A DNA stretch of 6,481 bases from Candidatus Zhuqueibacterota bacterium (GTDB lineage: Bacteria; Zhuqueibacterota; Zhuqueibacteria; Thermofontimicrobiales; Thiofontviventaceae), in NCBI GenBank assembly GCA_014729735.1, contig WJJN01000611.1:1-6481 (forward strand), in the 5' to 3' direction. The position numbers were made by a program, and so were the translations under genes. Positions 1 through 6,405 of this stretch are shown one piece after another. Each line of letters opens with the position of its first letter. Position 1 is the first letter of the stretch. The notes under the pieces were generated by a model. That model was not told the origin of the DNA. It saw nothing but the letters and a program-made list of their open reading frames with translations, and searched no databases.

Positions 1-1404
1 GCCTTTCCAGCGGAAGGACTTAAATTCGGATTTTCGCCCTTCGCGAACAGCTTTGATAAGATTCGGATCACCGTGACTCACAAAGTATAAAAAGGGAGAG
101 CTCTCTCCGTATTCTTCTCCCATAAAGATCAACGGGATATACGGGGATAACAGTAAAACACCGGCGGCTAACTTTAAGCCTTCAAACGAGATAAGATGGG
201 AAAGTCGTTCTCCCATCATCCGGTTACCGACCTGATCATGATTTTGGATTGCCACAACGAATTGAGAAGCATGTTGATCACGATAAGAATTTCCATGGCT
301 GCGTTTTCGATATTCTGAATATTGTCCTGTATAAACCACTGCGTTTTCAAGTGCTTTTATAAGATGACCGGTTTCTCCGAAGTCCTGATAATATCCTGCT
401 TCTTCGCCTGTAAGCAGCGTATGGACCGAATGATGAAAATCGTCTGCCCATTGGGCATCGAGTCCGTAGCCACCCATTTCCCGCGGGCTAATCACGGTCG
501 AGTTGTTCAGATCGCTCTCCGCAATCAGATAGTGCTTCCGCAGATTATCATGCGAAAATTGCTGTACCCGCTCTGCAAGTTCCTGCAGGAATTTTTTGGC
601 GCTCATATCGAATATCGCATGTATCGCATCCAGCCGTAACGCATCGATATGATAATTATCGAACCAATAGAGCGCATTTTCAATAAAATAATTCCGTACT
701 TCATCGCTGAATTCATCGTCGAAGTTGACCGCTTCGCCCCACGGTGTTTTATATTTATCCGTAAAATATGGACCGAAATCCCGCAGGTAATTCCCTTCCG
801 GACCAAGGTGATTATAAACAACATCCAGCACCACGGCTAATCCCAGTTTATGACACTCATTCACCAGTTTTTTCAGACTATCCGGATCGCCGTAGGAATT
901 CTGAACGGCAAAGGGATAAACGCCATCATACCCCCAATTGCGTTCACCCGGGAATTGTGCCACCGGCATAATTTCAATCGTGTTGACTCCAAGTTCAAGT
1001 AATCTTTTAAGTCGTGGTATTATTTCCTTGAAAGTTCCCTTTTCTGTGAAGGTTCCTACATGTAGTTCATAAATTATCATTTCTTTAAGACTGATGCCAG
1101 ACCATTCTTTATCAGTCCAGCGAAATTTCTTGTGATTCACAACCTGTGAAGCCTGATGCACTCCATGCGGTTGCCAGAAAGATGCCGGATCGGGGCGTTC
1201 AGTTTCGCCATTTAGAAGATATGTATAATTCGTATGCACCGATATGTCCTTTACAGTGGCATGCCAATAGCCGCGCCGATCTCGCGACATCCGTATAGTG
1301 CGCTCTGTGGTTTTTTTTAATTTTAATTCGACTTTCTCCGGTAAAGGAGCCCAGACCGTGAATTCGCATGTTTTGTTGTCATTATAATGTGCACCAATTC
1401 TCAT
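1..1404 (-). CDS. treZ: Malto-oligosyltrehalose trehalohydrolase (TreZ), C-terminus cut by window edge
   Basis: This GH13 enzyme (EC 3.2.1.141) hydrolyses the bond next to the terminal trehalosyl unit of maltooligosyl-trehalose, releasing trehalose in the cytoplasm. My translation gives 468 codons without a stop before the window ends. The family is usually about 560-620 residues, so the end of the barrel and the C-terminal domain lie outside. Residues ~5-90 form the E-set/CBM48 domain (FTVWAP near the start, then DPASFWQP). The barrel begins near IIYELHVGTF. Catalytic residues are D259 (LRLDAIH), E296 (LIAESD) and D390 (QNHDQVGN). GEEYGESSPFLYF followed by H444 is a TreZ signature that separates it from glycogen branching enzyme. 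The start is set by MRIGAH, typical of the family, and by a GAGGA Shine-Dalgarno 9 nt upstream inside treS. The ATG overlaps the treS stop as ATGA. TreZ normally works after TreY, which is not seen here. Confidence 0.95.
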   Translation of the reverse strand, partial: MRIGAHYNDNKTCEFTVWAPLPEKVELKLKKTTERTIRMSRDRRGYWHATVKDISVHTNYTYLLNGETERPDPASFWQPHGVHQASQVVNHKKFRWTDKEWSGISLKEMIIYELHVGTFTEKGTFKEIIPRLKRLLELGVNTIEIMPVAQFPGERNWGYDGVYPFAVQNSYGDPDSLKKLVNECHKLGLAVVLDVVYNHLGPEGNYLRDFGPYFTDKYKTPWGEAVNFDDEFSDEVRNYFIENALYWFDNYHIDALRLDAIHAIFDMSAKKFLQELAERVQQFSHDNLRKHYLIAESDLNNSTVISPREMGGYGLDAQWADDFHHSVHTLLTGEEAGYYQDFGETGHLIKALENAVVYTGQYSEYRKRSHGNSYRDQHASQFVVAIQNHDQVGNRMMGERLSHLISFEGLKLAAGVLLLSPYIPLIFMGEEYGESSPFLYFVSHGDPNLIKAVREGRKSEFKSFRWKG

Positions 1405-4400
1405 AGTTGATAATCCTCAAGTATATGTAGAATACCCTTTATTGGAATGATAACCCATTCCGGTCTGCTATCAAGTTCGTAAACAAGTTCATTGATTGTC
1501 TTTTCGAGAGAAATTACCTGAAGCAAAGTATTAAGCTGCGACCTGTCTTGCGGCACGATCTGTGTGTCGGAAACACTCTCCAGATATCCCCGGAGGTACA
1601 TATTGCTCATATAAAAGTGCCAGGGATAAATCCACTGTTCGAGAATTTGCGAATCCTTTGGTCGAACAGCAGCATATTGAAAAAGTGCATTATATGCCGC
1701 ATAATGGAATGAGCGCATCATACAGGCAACATCCCGGATCGAAGGATATTTTAAACGTTTCTGACTGGCAGTTTTGTCGGGCTCGCCGACAAAATCGGAA
1801 ATCACAAAATCTTTCCCTGTATAAAGGACGCGCTTGAGATGTAAATCACCATTCACACGAATTTTCATTGCGATTATTTTTCGGTTCAAAATTTCTTTGA
1901 ATTGCTGAATAATATCTTGTTTTTTCAAAAGCAGCTTATGTGCCTCTTCCTGCACAGAACCTTCCAGCCGGTATATATTTTTTTGTAAAACGGTGAAACC
2001 TCTCGTCGCCGTAGTGCGCAATGTTTGATAAAGCGCTCTTTGATACAACTTGGAAAACGGCTCCGGTCGGAAAGCCTGATCCGTTTGTGAAGAAGCCAAT
2101 GCCAAATGAAGTTCCGCCGTTCTTTTTCCAAGAAGATAAAGCTGCTCTTTCTGGAAACTGCCCAGTAATTCGTACATTGCATCGGGGATATCATCGGTTT
2201 CACCATTGACGAGGCGATACCGTTTAACTCCTGTTTCATTGATATCAATATTTTTCGATAATACTCTGTCAAAATATTGACCTATCCCATCCTGCACCAT
2301 CGACCAGGCATCCCCCTCGCAATGGACGTTCTTTTGAAGCACGGCACATTCGAAGGTTTCGGAACGCCCTCGTTTAAGCTGCATTTCAGCAACATAAGTC
2401 GGAATATTCTCGAACCGTGCATAGTCACTCAAAAATTTCAATATCTCAGGTTCCGGATTCTTACCGTCTTCCATACGATGGAAAAACTTAAGTCGGAAAT
2501 CATTTTCAAAAATCAATACCGATTGATTCCTCCAAGATTCCACGTCCTTTATGGAAAATGATTTTTCCACATCTTTCATGACTCGCTTGAAAAATCGGCT
2601 TTTCGTTGTAGTAAGATCAGATGAATCATCGTTCTGGCGCTTTCTTTGCGTTAAAAATTTTACCAACATCTGACCAAAAGCATCATCGTACAGCGCATCG
2701 ATAACAATGCCTCTTTTGTTATTCACAAATACCTTCGAGAGCGAATGCTGGACAGCGGTTGAATCAATTTCATCTCCATTTACAAAAGCCAGCGGCAAAA
2801 GGAATGTTTCTTTCTGTGCTCCTGAAAAAGTGACATCAGCGATAACAATGACATAATTTTGGTGATTGTTTCTCGTAAACGGAACGCTCTTCCGGATCAA
2901 AATGTTACGGATGTTTTTAGCTTTGTATCTGAACCAGGGACGACTTTCCAAAAATTGAGGCAATTTTTCCTTTTCAAGAATAACTTTGGTATCTTTACCA
3001 AAAATTTCCGTCCATTTTCGCCTTACCTTGATTTCAGCTTCATTCGAAAATGCATCCGCTGTATCCGGTTCACTTTCTTTTATAAGATTCAGCCAATAAT
3101 GACCGTGGGGACCCAGCGTCAGCAAATAAGGTTGATCCGGAATTTGCGGAAACCGGTTTTGACTGAATATTTCTTCCGGATAATAGTTTTCAAATTCAGG
3201 TAAATGCAATTCCACAACTTGTGTGAAACGGGACAGATTAATCACAACCAAAATGATTTCATCTTTATACTGGCGTGTAAAAACGAGCACTTTCGGATTG
3301 TCCGGAAAATAGAAGGTCAGGCTGCCGCGGCTAAACGATTTAAATCGCTTCCGCATTTCGATGACTCGCTTCATCCACCAAAGTGTGGAGGATGGATTAC
3401 GTTCCTGATTTTCGACATTAAGTGATTCAAAATGGTATTCCGGATCTATTATCACCGGTAGAAAAAGTTTCTGCGGATTGGCTCTCGAAAATCCCGCATT
3501 TCGGTCCGAGCTCCATTGCATCGGCGTTCGAACTCCATCGCGATCACCGAGGTAGTAGTTATCCCCCATTCCGATTTCATCACCATAATAGATAACCGGA
3601 GTACCGGGCAATGACAGCAACATAATATTCATAAGCTCGATTTTGCGGCGATTGTTATTGAGTAGTGGTGCCAGCCTGCGGCGAATACCGAGATTTATCC
3701 GCGCTTTGGCATCTTCGGCAAAAACACGGTACATGTAGTCACGTTCCTCATCGGTCACCATTTCCAGTGTAAGCTCATCGTGATTTCGCAGAAACATAGC
3801 CCATTGCGCTTTTTCCGGGATTTCCGGTGTCTGCTCGAGAATATCCATAATCGGGAAACGGTCTTCCATTTGCACCGACATGAACAACCGCGGCATTACT
3901 GGAAAATGGAATGCCATGTGGCATTCATCGCCTTCGCCCTCCCCGAAATAGGCAGTGGCATCTTCGGGCCATTGATTGGCTTCAGCGATGAAAATTTTAT
4001 TTTCATGTTTTCTATCCACATGCGCGCGCAGTTTTTTCAGAAACGCATGTGTTTCCGGCAAATTCTCACAATTCGTTCCGTCCTGCTCGTAAAGATAAGG
4101 AATCGCATCCAATCGCATGCCATCCACTCCCATATCGAACCAGTAATCCATAATGCGAATAATCTCTTTTTGCACTCGTGGATTATCAAAATTCAGGTCA
4201 GGCTGATGCGAATAGAAACGGTGCCAGTAATAGGCTTTTGCCTGCGGATCCCATGTCCAGTTCGATGCTTCGAAATCTTTGAAGATAATGCGTGCTTCCT
4301 GGTATTTATCCGGTGTGTCGCTCCATACATAATAATCCCTGAAAACAGAACCGGGCTTCGCCTGCCGTGCCCGCTGAAACCAGGGGTGTTGATCGGAAGT

Positions 4401-4718
4401 ATGATTTACGACCAATTCGGTAATGACTCGGATTCCCCGCTCGTGGGCAGCTTTCAGAAACCTTTTGAAATCGCGCAGATTGCCATAGTCCGGGTGGATA
4501 TTCCTGTAGTCAGAAATATCATATCCATCATCACGCAACGGCGACGGATAAAACGGAAGCAGCCATAATGCCGTTATGCCAAGACTTTCGAGATAATCCA
4601 ATTTCATCAACAGTCCCCGGAAATCTCCGATTCCGTCACCGTCAGAGTCACAAAATGATTTCACGTGAAGTTCGTAGATAATAGCATCCTTATACCAGTT
4701 CGATGCATTAATAACCAT
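1401..4718 (-). CDS. treS: Trehalose synthase (maltose glucosylmutase) fused to a maltokinase-like domain
   Basis: A 1105-residue fusion. Residues ~1-545 are GH13 trehalose synthase (EC 5.4.99.16), interconverting maltose and trehalose. Catalytic residues are D204 (MRLDAIPYLYE), E246 (FIAEANQWPED) and D314 (LRNHDELTLEM), with intact signatures GDEIGMGDNYYLGDRDGVRTPMQW split across ~379-402. Residues ~565-1105 align by eye with maltokinase/Pep2 (EC 2.7.1.175): LPQFLESRPWFRYK (~586-599), LKFFHRMEDGKNPEPEI (~743-759) and RDVACMMRSFHYAAY (~995-1009). The kinase motif expected as HGDxHLGQ reads NGDLHLKR (956-963), and DFEGEP reads DFVGEP (975-980). Catalytic-type D958 and D975 remain, but the His and the metal-ligand-type Gln are replaced. 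Kinase activity is therefore doubtful, whereas isomerase activity is expected. The start has TGAGGA 9 nt upstream (4728-4733). The gene follows the lipoprotein gene after 116 bases and overlaps treZ by 4. Confidence 0.95.
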   Translation of the reverse strand: MVINASNWYKDAIIYELHVKSFCDSDGDGIGDFRGLLMKLDYLESLGITALWLLPFYPSPLRDDGYDISDYRNIHPDYGNLRDFKRFLKAAHERGIRVITELVVNHTSDQHPWFQRARQAKPGSVFRDYYVWSDTPDKYQEARIIFKDFEASNWTWDPQAKAYYWHRFYSHQPDLNFDNPRVQKEIIRIMDYWFDMGVDGMRLDAIPYLYEQDGTNCENLPETHAFLKKLRAHVDRKHENKIFIAEANQWPEDATAYFGEGEGDECHMAFHFPVMPRLFMSVQMEDRFPIMDILEQTPEIPEKAQWAMFLRNHDELTLEMVTDEERDYMYRVFAEDAKARINLGIRRRLAPLLNNNRRKIELMNIMLLSLPGTPVIYYGDEIGMGDNYYLGDRDGVRTPMQWSSDRNAGFSRANPQKLFLPVIIDPEYHFESLNVENQERNPSSTLWWMKRVIEMRKRFKSFSRGSLTFYFPDNPKVLVFTRQYKDEIILVVINLSRFTQVVELHLPEFENYYPEEIFSQNRFPQIPDQPYLLTLGPHGHYWLNLIKESEPDTADAFSNEAEIKVRRKWTEIFGKDTKVILEKEKLPQFLESRPWFRYKAKNIRNILIRKSVPFTRNNHQNYVIVIADVTFSGAQKETFLLPLAFVNGDEIDSTAVQHSLSKVFVNNKRGIVIDALYDDAFGQMLVKFLTQRKRQNDDSSDLTTTKSRFFKRVMKDVEKSFSIKDVESWRNQSVLIFENDFRLKFFHRMEDGKNPEPEILKFLSDYARFENIPTYVAEMQLKRGRSETFECAVLQKNVHCEGDAWSMVQDGIGQYFDRVLSKNIDINETGVKRYRLVNGETDDIPDAMYELLGSFQKEQLYLLGKRTAELHLALASSQTDQAFRPEPFSKLYQRALYQTLRTTATRGFTVLQKNIYRLEGSVQEEAHKLLLKKQDIIQQFKEILNRKIIAMKIRVNGDLHLKRVLYTGKDFVISDFVGEPDKTASQKRLKYPSIRDVACMMRSFHYAAYNALFQYAAVRPKDSQILEQWIYPWHFYMSNMYLRGYLESVSDTQIVPQDRSQLNTLLQVISLEKTINELVYELDSRPEWVIIPIKGILHILEDYQL
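1414..1419 (-). promoter_or_regulatory. treZ ribosome binding site inside the treS 3' end
   Basis: TGAGGA lies 9 bases before the treZ ATG, within the codons for L-E-D near the end of the TreS fusion. Together with the ATGA stop/start overlap this indicates that ribosomes finishing treS can re-initiate on treZ, keeping the two products in proportion. Coupling is inferred from the layout. Confidence 0.7.
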
Positions 4719-4834
4719 AGAAACTTTTCCTCAGTAATACTCTCCGTTGTTATAAGCTATATCACCATCCAATTAATCGGCAAGAATACATCATCATAAT
4801 ATATAAAATAATTGTTACGAATGCATCTAAATAT

Positions 4835-5578
4835 TTATTTTATTTTCTTCGCGGCACGTTCAATTGCGTCTTTTAATTCGTTCCAGGATTTTTCCACACC
4901 GCCTTTTAAATTTTGCCAGGCTTCAGCATTGGCTTCCCTGAGTTCCTGCAATCTTTTCTTGCCTTCTTGCACACGATTGCGGAGCTCCTCAATGGTATTC
5001 TGATATCCTTCCTTGACATCTTCCGTCGCTTGTCCTGCTTTTTCAGTCAATTCAGCAAGCTTTGCTTCCATGGAATTCATTTGTTGTTCCATGCGATCAC
5101 TGAAATTCTCGCGGTTTTCTTCGATCGACCCTTCCTTTTTTGAAATTCCGTCTCTCCTGCGTAGCGTTAAATAAAATGCCACGAGAAAGACAAGAATGGC
5201 AATGATAAGAAACAGCCACGCAAATCGTTGTTGACCTTCAACGCGAGATTCCTGTTCTTCCAGTTCTTTCACCCGTTTCTTAAGGTCCTCTTCAATCATG
5301 GATAATTGTTTTTCTTTTTTGGCAAGCATTTGCTCTTTTTTTTCGACGAGCGATAGTAATCCCTTCAAGCTGCTTTGAATTTCATCCTTGCTCTTTTCGA
5401 GTTCCGTTGTATCCAGTGCGGTTATAGCAGTTTTCTGTTTTTTCGCTGTATCAGCAGTCGCGACAACCGGACTTTCAGGTGATTCAGACATTTCACTATG
5501 ATTTTCCGCTTCATCACAGCTAACCAGAAAAAGAGCCAATGCCATCAGCAAAACAAGACTTAGTTTAAATATTTTCAT
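4835..5578 (-). CDS. Membrane lipoprotein with two coiled-coil regions and a transmembrane segment; function unknown
   Basis: A 247-residue protein that I do not recognise as a named gene. Residues 1-20 are a signal peptide (MKIFKLSL, then a hydrophobic core) ending in a lipobox LVS-C21, with D22 at the +2 position. Residues 23-58 are a Ser/Pro/Thr-rich linker. Residues ~59-115 are highly charged heptad-like coiled coil. Residues ~119-139 are a clear membrane helix (FAWLFLIIAILVFLVAFYLTL), followed by RRR at 140-142. Residues ~150-215 are a second coiled coil. The last 28 residues contain a tandem 11-residue unit, AWQNLKGGVEK then SWNELKDAIER, with Trp at 221 and 232. The lipid anchor implies an external N-terminus, and the positive charges after the helix imply a cytoplasmic C-terminus. 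The W-x-x-LK repeat tail resembles those of small bacterial stress-associated coiled-coil proteins (from memory). AAGGAG lies at 5587-5592, 8 nt from the start. A structural or sensing role at the inner membrane is only a guess. Confidence 0.85.
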   Translation of the reverse strand: MKIFKLSLVLLMALALFLVSCDEAENHSEMSESPESPVVATADTAKKQKTAITALDTTELEKSKDEIQSSLKGLLSLVEKKEQMLAKKEKQLSMIEEDLKKRVKELEEQESRVEGQQRFAWLFLIIAILVFLVAFYLTLRRRDGISKKEGSIEENRENFSDRMEQQMNSMEAKLAELTEKAGQATEDVKEGYQNTIEELRNRVQEGKKRLQELREANAEAWQNLKGGVEKSWNELKDAIERAAKKIK

Positions 5579-5636
5579 CTTTTTTACTCCTTTTATTATA
5601 TTGTTAGTTTAATTTCTGTTTATAAGAGTTACCTTA

Positions 5637-6005
5637 TTATGAAGGAAGTTTTGAGGGAAAAATCCATTTTCTGGCTTCTTCTATTTGATCGAGACCAAAT
5701 GCCTTAAATTCAGTATCTGAAAATTTATTCAATTGCTTCAATATGAATGATTCAAACGTTCTATCCGACACTAATGCAAGCCTCTTTAAATGAGTCTTGT
5801 ATTTTTTGTAAAAATCGTATTCCTCCCAGATAACGTTCGACGCATATTTTTCTAATCCTGCTGCATCAAAAAGTACGTTTATCTCAGAATGCATCGTGCA
5901 TAAAGATTCCAACTGGTGAATGATTTGCTGGAATTCCTCTGTTGTTAATTCTTCCCGAATTGAAAATTCTATTTTGTTATCTTCATGATATATAACTTGA
6001 TACAT
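5637..6005 (-). CDS. SpoIIAA-like (STAS-fold) small protein
   Basis: A 122-residue soluble protein with no signal or membrane segment. The pattern fits the SpoIIAA-like/STAS family: an N-terminal beta-strand pair (MYQVIYHEDNKIEFSI), a helix (TTEEFQQIIHQL), a central strand NVLFDAAGLEKY (43-54), W60-EEYDFYKKYKTHLKRLALV (60-79) followed by SDRTFESF, and a C-terminal DQIEEARKWI helix ending at W114. The position where anti-sigma antagonists carry a phosphorylatable serine (DSSG-like) reads D47-A-A-G50, so a SpoIIAA-type phospho-switch is unlikely. Members of this subfamily are mostly uncharacterised. The start is supported by AGAGGA (6011-6016) 5 nt upstream, and an in-frame stop lies six codons before the ATG. 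It is the first gene after the sigma-54 promoter candidate. The lipoprotein gene follows 58 bases later on the same strand, so they are probably co-transcribed. Confidence 0.8.
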   Translation of the reverse strand: MYQVIYHEDNKIEFSIREELTTEEFQQIIHQLESLCTMHSEINVLFDAAGLEKYASNVIWEEYDFYKKYKTHLKRLALVSDRTFESFILKQLNKFSDTEFKAFGLDQIEEARKWIFPSKLPS

Positions 6006-6066
6006 AGTTTTCCTCTTTATTTATTTTTAATCTCTATCCAATTTATACTATTGACAAATAGGTACT

Positions 6067-6098
6067 GACCGTATATCTTCACCTCCTCATTTTCGGTC
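6067..6098 (-). promoter_or_regulatory. Leader hairpin displaying an ideal Shine-Dalgarno in its loop
   Basis: In the predicted leader a perfect 5-bp stem, GACCG/CGGTC, encloses a 22-base purine-rich loop. The loop contains AGGAGGTGA (6079-6087), a full complement of the usual 16S rRNA 3' end. No ATG, GTG or TTG follows at a usable distance, and the STAS-like ATG is over 70 bases away. The same bases form a minimal frame ATG-AGG-AGG-TGA (6090-6079), preceded by AAGGA 9 nt upstream. Possible roles are a ribosome standby site, a leader minigene, or a binding site for a GGA-recognising protein such as CsrA. The short stem could be chance. Confidence 0.4.
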
Positions 6099-6159
6099 TT
6101 CCTTAATTTGTTTTTTATTTAATGCCTTTTATTTTTAAATGGTTAACGCTAATTTTTAA

Positions 6160-6175
6160 TGCAACAAATATGCCA
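6160..6175 (-). promoter_or_regulatory. Sigma-54 (-24/-12) promoter candidate for the operon
   Basis: On the minus strand the sequence reads TGGCATATTTGTTGCA. It has the invariant GG and GC dinucleotides separated by exactly 10 bases, a complete TGGCA -24 box and a complete TTGCA -12 box. The predicted start is near 6149, giving a leader of about 144 nt before the STAS-like gene. No convincing sigma-70 pair was found between here and that gene. RpoN promoters need an enhancer-binding ATPase, which is not encoded in this window. The assignment rests on a motif match only. Confidence 0.7.
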
Positions 6176-6187
6176 CTTCGCGGTCCA

Positions 6188-6229
6188 TCTAATTTAACTT
6201 ACTGTTATTTAATTAATTATTAAATTAGA
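6188..6229. repeat. 10-base perfect inverted repeat just upstream of the promoter
   Basis: TCTAATTTAA (6188-6197) is mirrored exactly by TTAAATTAGA (6220-6229) with a 22-base AT-rich spacer. Relative to the predicted start near 6149, the arms lie at -39 to -48 and -71 to -80. The half-site centres are 32 bases apart, about three helical turns, so a dimeric protein could contact one face. The AT-rich composition makes chance symmetry more likely than in balanced DNA. Confidence 0.5.
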
Positions 6230-6275
6230 ATAGTAATAATTTTTGAAAATTGATTCTAAAATATTAAATGACAGT

Positions 6276-6293
6276 GCACATTTAGTACATTTA
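6276..6293. repeat. Tandem 9-base direct repeat, possible activator site
   Basis: GCACATTTA is followed immediately by GTACATTTA, differing at one base. The first copy overlaps the palindrome GTGCAC (6274-6279). It sits about 127-144 bases upstream of the predicted start, within the usual range of enhancer sites for sigma-54 activators. It contains TTAGTAC (6282-6288), a heptamer that recurs at 6354-6360. Function is inferred from position only. Confidence 0.35.
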
Positions 6294-6348
6294 CTTTCCA
6301 CGTGTATATAAAAACATGAAAAAAACGAACAAATAATGGTTAAAACAT

Positions 6349-6364
6349 ACTAATTAGTACTAAT
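6349..6364. repeat. Interlocked palindromes, possible activator site
   Basis: ACTAATTAGT (6349-6358) and ATTAGTACTAAT (6353-6364) are both perfect palindromes and overlap, so TACTAAT appears twice with a 3-base spacer. The element lies roughly 200-215 bases upstream of the predicted transcription start and is separated by one base from the terminator hairpin. It shares TTAGTAC with the repeat 72 bases nearer the promoter. Confidence 0.4.
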
Positions 6365-6365
6365 C

Positions 6366-6393
6366 AAAAAGCTTCTTTGGAAGGGAAGTTTTT
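6366..6393 (-). terminator. Weak intrinsic terminator after the upstream gene, possibly bidirectional
   Basis: On the minus strand AAAAA, a bulged C, then CTTC pairs with GAAG plus TTTTT across a 9-base loop, followed by G. The stem is short and has little GC, so strength is doubtful. It begins 12 bases after the stop codon of the possible upstream gene, which is the expected place. The A- and T-runs would allow function in either direction. Confidence 0.4.
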
Positions 6394-6405
6394 AATAAAC
6401 AGATG

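Larger units (their letters stand above)
6006..6405 (-). other. AT-rich control region with no protein gene
   Basis: These 400 bases are markedly more AT-rich than the flanking genes and hold no credible reading frame on either strand. They contain, from upstream to downstream on the minus strand: a weak terminator hairpin, an interlocked palindrome, a 9-base tandem repeat, a 10-base inverted repeat, a sigma-54-type promoter and a leader of about 144 nt with a hairpin. The density of symmetric elements suggests a complex regulatory region for the downstream operon. Confidence 0.7.

Noticed and set aside
322..971. Several short plus- and minus-strand frames inside the treZ region
   Set aside because: The minus-strand frame running from 1404 to 1 encodes all TreZ motifs continuously, so these are shadow frames.
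1309..1325. Run of eight A on the coding strand in treZ as a possible frameshift site
   Set aside because: The TreZ reading continues in the same frame with family-like sequence on both sides, so there is no sign of a frameshift or programmed slippage.
1..1404. Glycogen branching enzyme (GlgB) as an alternative for treZ
   Set aside because: The GEEYGESSPFLYF...H signature, the DPASFWQP segment and the short E-set N-terminus fit TreZ rather than GlgB.
3780..4568. Plus-strand open frame of 262 codons
   Set aside because: It lies wholly antisense to the catalytic part of TreS, whose motifs are unambiguous. The frame has no family resemblance and no clear ribosome site; it is a mirror of the coding strand.
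4756..4783. Possible sigma-70 promoter for treS (TTGCCG, 16 bases, TATAGC)
   Set aside because: Both boxes are imperfect and the spacing is short for an AT-rich gap. It is not distinguishable from chance, although an internal treS promoter cannot be excluded.
5595..5600. Perfect TATAAT on the minus strand before the lipoprotein gene
   Set aside because: It ends only 16 bases before the ATG, so a transcript starting from it would lack the AAGGAG ribosome site. No -35 element lies at proper spacing, and the region is AT-rich.
6299..6304. CACGTG palindrome
   Set aside because: A single short palindrome with no partner or bacterial regulator context.
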